This document shows, piece after piece, positions 60,101 through 64,000 of a stretch of 64,000 nucleotides of DNA. The translations under genes and the position numbers were made by a program. This DNA comes from Cyathus striatus. Its lineage: Eukaryota > Basidiomycota > Agaricomycetes > Agaricales > Nidulariaceae. The stretch is taken from contig JAOVFP010000007.1 in NCBI GenBank assembly GCA_025738555.1, forward strand, positions 3,844,001 to 3,908,000, in the 5' to 3' direction. Within the stretch, counting starts at the first letter, position 1. Each line of letters starts with the position of its first letter. Below the pieces are notes generated by a model. It was not told the DNA's origin. It saw nothing but the letters and a program-made list of their open reading frames with translations, and searched no databases.

Positions 60101-61900
60101 AAATTGCAGTGCATGCATAGGCCTGCAAGCAAGGTTAGATAACAACAAGCAGATAAAGAGATGAGGAAGTACCCTGAAGGTTGGAAGGGTTAATTGACAT
60201 CGAGCATTGAACTAGCCTGAAAAGATGTTTGGAACGAGCATTTGGAGCTGGAAGGGGGGGTGGTAGGCCTCCTCCAGATGCAAAATCTGGAAGGGGGTCA
60301 TATTCAATCTCAGCTGTCAACTAAGACGGATTTAGTAGCCGGCAGAGTGGCAGATCTCATTCTCATCTCGCTTAAGGCATCTGGAAATTTATTCTGAAGT
60401 TCCAAACGCTGTGGTAAGGCATCCACTTAGTCTTGACCCAAGACATCCAGATGATCCACATTTTGTCCATTCCGTTAAGGTCCGCATTTGGAATAAAAGG
60501 GCGCGCATGAGGGGGTTAACTGAGCTTACAGGTGTTCGGATACTTCGGCACTTCTAAATACATCTGGTTCGGCCGCCATGGCATGTTGATCACATTCACG
60601 GCTTGTTCACAGCTGCTTTGTGTTGGCTTTGCAGAATGAAACATGCTGCATTGCTATCTCAACATTCGGGATATGAGACTATATATATAACTCGTAAGTT
60701 ATGTAAAATATGCGAATGAAATGATCACCCGTTATAACGCGCATCCAACCTGACAAGAATCTCATAACTACAGATGCACATAGCGTGATATGTTAAGGAG
60801 ATTGTGATTTTTGTATATTATGTTAGTTCCGTTATTACTAGCTTATAACCCAGTACAAATGCTTCATTATCTTGGGTTGACCTCGTGAGAAACATACCAC
60901 TATATCAGACCTTCACAAATTTAGTGTGCATCTCCAGCACTTTTTCTGAATCTTCCTTCCTTTTCTTTGTCTCATTTGTCTCTGCCCTTCTGAATCTCGA
61001 CATCCAAACTCTCTCCTAGACATATTTACTCCCATGACATTTCTTTTTGAGACAACTGCAACACAACACATAAAACTACTCATCCATTCCTTACATTACT
61101 CAATTCTTTGCTTTTACCTCCTCTACTTCTTTCGGCAAGCAAGGTTTCTGCCGTCGCAGCTGGCACTTCCAAGTTCCTAACTTACAGCATAATGGTACGG
61201 TTTCACTGCGTAGGTGTCTCCATCAAAGTGATCACCAGCACCTCCTTCACCGATGTCGAACGTCGTCGCATGTGCTATTAACATGGTATTGACGCTCGCT
61301 CTCCACCGTTAAGTTGAGTTCAAGCCTTTCAAGCGATGACATCCCAGGCTCTGCATGGAAAACTCTTCGTCATTATTGGCTGGTTCCCTTTCACAAACAT
61401 CTCTTCCGATCGCACCCTCGTCACGCTCCCCAATCCCCTGCGCTCTAGTTCTATTATTACTGCTCTGCAATCCAGTCATACATGTAAGCTTCATTTTACA
61501 TATGTTTCAATGATCCCTCCGCCATTTACTTCATACACCATTCGAACTTGCAGTGCACTCTTCCGGTAGATGTAAGCGTTGCTGGATCGGGTGAAGAAGG
61601 GAAGCATGGGAGAGATGGCGACCGCACTAGTGAAAGAGAGAAGCTATAGCAACGAGGAATCCGTTAGCGTTCAGTATTTTTATATGAAATTTCATCGATG
61701 TGAACATACTCACCGCGTGTATCTAGATTCCATGAAACTTTATTTGCCCGTTATTTACACGAGCCTCGAGGTATTGTGATTCTCTCCAACACACGTCAGC
61801 CACAAGGTAAGCGTGAATTTTAGGACTAATGAATATAAAGTTCGCTGCATCACACCGACTTCCTCACAACTATTAGCATTACCCCCGCTTTCGTCTCCTC
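57102..61900. other. stretch without a recognised gene
   Basis: Short frames only. A 59178-59465 frame reads VLVLDALPQHLELQTTFPDL, and an inverted, diverged version of that segment lies at about 60350-60425, so an old duplicated gene fragment may be present. The rest is AT-rich and featureless to me. Confidence 0.4.
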
Positions 61901-64000
61901 ATGCCAGACTCATTTCACCAAGCTAGAAACTTCACTATCTATGGTCTTAACCAAACAGATGTTCACGTGAATAGGGATCAAAGCACAGAGAAAGGTAACG
62001 CAGAAATAAATTAGTTATGTACAGTTCTAACTGTAGGAAACTATCAGCATTTGAAAATCTCCAGAGAGAAATCGTCGCTGGAGCTTCATACAACTCCGAA
62101 GAACGTTACGATGCACCAAAGTGCCACCCTGAAACACGGAAAGCAGTGTTAAGCAATATCATGAGTTGGGTTGATAGAGATGAATCGTCAAAAATAATGT
62201 GGCTCTATGGAGCAGCGGGAGCTGGGAAATCTGCCATTGCTCAGACGACTGCAGAGGAATTCCATAGGGAAGGAAAACTAACAGCTAGCTTTTTCTTTTC
62301 TAGATTCTCTTCAGGACGAAACAATAAGGATGGCCTTGTTGCGACAATCGCTTTTCAGCTTTGCATTTCAGTTCCTGTGGTGAAGGAGCATATTATCAGG
62401 AATATTGAGAAAAATCCCACAATATTCAAGTCCACTATTTTAACGCAGATGCAAACACTCGTTATGGAGCCTTTAAGCAATATGAAACCAGAAGATGCTA
62501 CTGCTCCTAGACTTATTATGATTGACGGATTGGATGAATGCCTAAACAGAAAGGATCAGGCTGAAATCATTGGAGCTATTGCCAAGTCTTTCACGATGGC
62601 CCATAATAGCTCTCATCTACGTGTCTTATTGATCAGCAGGCCTGAAGTAGAAATTCGGCAAGCCTTTGACGCAGATAGTGTTGCCCCACTGTGCACTCAA
62701 CTGACCCTCGATCACACTTTTGACCCCGACAAAGACATTGAATTATATCTTCGAAGTCACTTCGAGACTCTCAGGCGTCAGCACACATTGCGCTCGACAC
62801 TTTTTACATCTTGGCCTTTCGAAGATGATATTCGACAAATTGTCCAGAAATCATCGGGACAGTTCATATATGCATCCACAGTGATTCAATATATTTCAGA
62901 TCCTCAACATAACCCTCGTAAGCAATTGGATGTTGTTCTCAACGTTAGTCCTTCAAATGGCGAAATGCCATTCCCACAGCTGGATGCACTATATTCCACC
63001 ATTCTTTCAGCTTGTGAAGATTACTCGAAGGTGACTCCAGTATTTGAAGCAATTATGTTCCTGTATTCAAGGGGGGAAACGATACTGACATCGTATCAGT
63101 ATTTGGATGCTTTCCTTTCTTTGGAGGATGAAAGTTTACTTCTTCTGTTAGATCTTCATTCAGTTGTTGATGTGAACGGGGTTGGAAAGGAGAGGATACG
63201 ATTTCACTATGCTTCGATGGATGATTTTCTTAAAGATTCTTCACGTTCCCATCAATTTTACATTGACGAATATCAAGCGCATGCTCGGCTTTCGATGAAC
63301 TGCCTGACACATATCGTCAAAGCAGCGCTTAACCTGAAAGGCGTTTCTGATCTTAAATCAAGCTCTCCAAGGTTGCCCCCGCGAGATTTTCCGATTCAAG
63401 TCTATGCATATTTCATAAATTTCTGTTTTTATCATGTCAAATCGAGCAACTGGGATGATAATGTTTACGACTACATTTGTAAAGAAGACCTCATGAAAGA
63501 TTGTAGCCCGATGCAAGTCTTTATTACAACATATGGGTTGGTGGAATTTCACTCTGCGCTGGGCTTGCTTATTGATGAGGCTGGTCAAAAGGTAAGTGTT
63601 TTCACTGATGCTTACCATACGGATGTCACTAAATTATAATGCATCGTATAGTGCTTTGTTAAATCAAATATTCGAGATGCAATCGATTCTGAACTCGCTA
63701 ATCATCTGCAAAAATGTCCCCAAGATGGTATATTCATCTTGTACTACCTTCTATCAAATTATAATAACAAAAATGATGAGTTCTTTGATAGTCGGAATAA
63801 TATCACAAGAGAAGATTTCAAAAAGTCATTGAAGATTGAAGGGAATGCTATTATAAATGACATCATGGATACCGATAATACCGATAACAAACATTTGATA
63901 ATGGAATGGGTTGAAGACCTAATGAAAACATCTAGGTACATCTACAGATTGCCCAAAGACATTCAGGTCAAGGCGATATGCCGCCTGTTAGATGTTGCAC
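61901..64000 (+). CDS. NACHT-domain NTPase, NWD2-like, cut by the window edge
   Basis: Exon 1 (61901-61994) starts MPDSFHQARNFTIYGLNQTD. The intron 61995-62047 restores the frame, and exon 2 runs to 63591 with FENLQREIVAGASYNSEERY and PPKC-like APKCHPETRKAVL. It carries Walker A LYGAAGAGKSAIAQ (near 62210) and Walker B LIMIDGLDEC (near 62520). After the intron 63592-63650, exon 3 reads CFVKSNIRDAIDSEL, CPQDGIFILYYLL and continues open to 64000. The architecture fits agaricomycete NLR-like proteins, signal-transducing NTPases implicated in non-self recognition and programmed cell death in fungi. The start of exon 2 was set by the only acceptor giving the right phase. The C-terminal sensor domain is outside the window. 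Confidence 0.85.

Overview
The window is nuclear DNA from a basidiomycete fungus, most likely an agaricomycete. The signs are genes split by short GT-AG introns of about 50 nt, an F-box family of the agaricomycete type, an NWD2-like NACHT gene, an EF-hand/ZZ zinc-finger gene of a family I associate with mushrooms, a Helitron, and intron-containing tRNA-Gly genes. All calls come from reading the sequence; no database search was possible.\n\nLayout. 1-10.98 kb is transposon territory: a pogo-like transposase scrap at the left edge, then a Tc1/mariner-like element (2920-10976) with TA target duplications. It carries a decayed transposase and a passenger-type gene, and it has been invaded by a 2.9-kb foldback element and a 1.57-kb TA-flanked non-autonomous element. 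11.1-15.9 kb holds the EF-hand/ZZ gene (minus). 18.36-19.85 kb holds a SEC2-like Rab exchange-factor gene (minus), with decayed copies of its own 3' end and 5' end on either side. 20.15-28.83 kb is a tandem F-box array (two apparently intact genes and one pseudogene); a fourth, badly deleted copy lies at 31.9-32.4 kb. Between F-box genes 1 and 2 three elements are stacked inside each other: an LTR-like element, a long-TIR element and a palindromic MITE.\n\n30.0-34.5 kb and 53.3-56.3 kb contain three members of a small gene family I do not recognise. All start with an MGQ..SK N-myristoylation-like motif and share the same four-exon structure. Two members lie in a diverged 2-kb inverted duplication 23 kb apart, and two have a tRNA-Gly(GCC) gene about 2 kb upstream. 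38.3-40.1 kb holds a Pro/Ser-rich conserved gene whose reading frame looks disturbed. About 43.6-49.5 kb is a Helitron whose Rep/helicase frame is open apart from three single-base slips. 49.5-61.9 kb is sparse in genes. A NACHT NTPase gene starts at 61901 and runs off the right edge.\n\nThe host genes seen are signalling or turnover types (F-box, NACHT, EF-hand/ZZ, SEC2) that do not form one pathway. The main theme is repeated local duplication and decay, with nested transposons recording the order of events. The best candidate for something undescribed is the MGQ..SK family and its association with tRNA-Gly.
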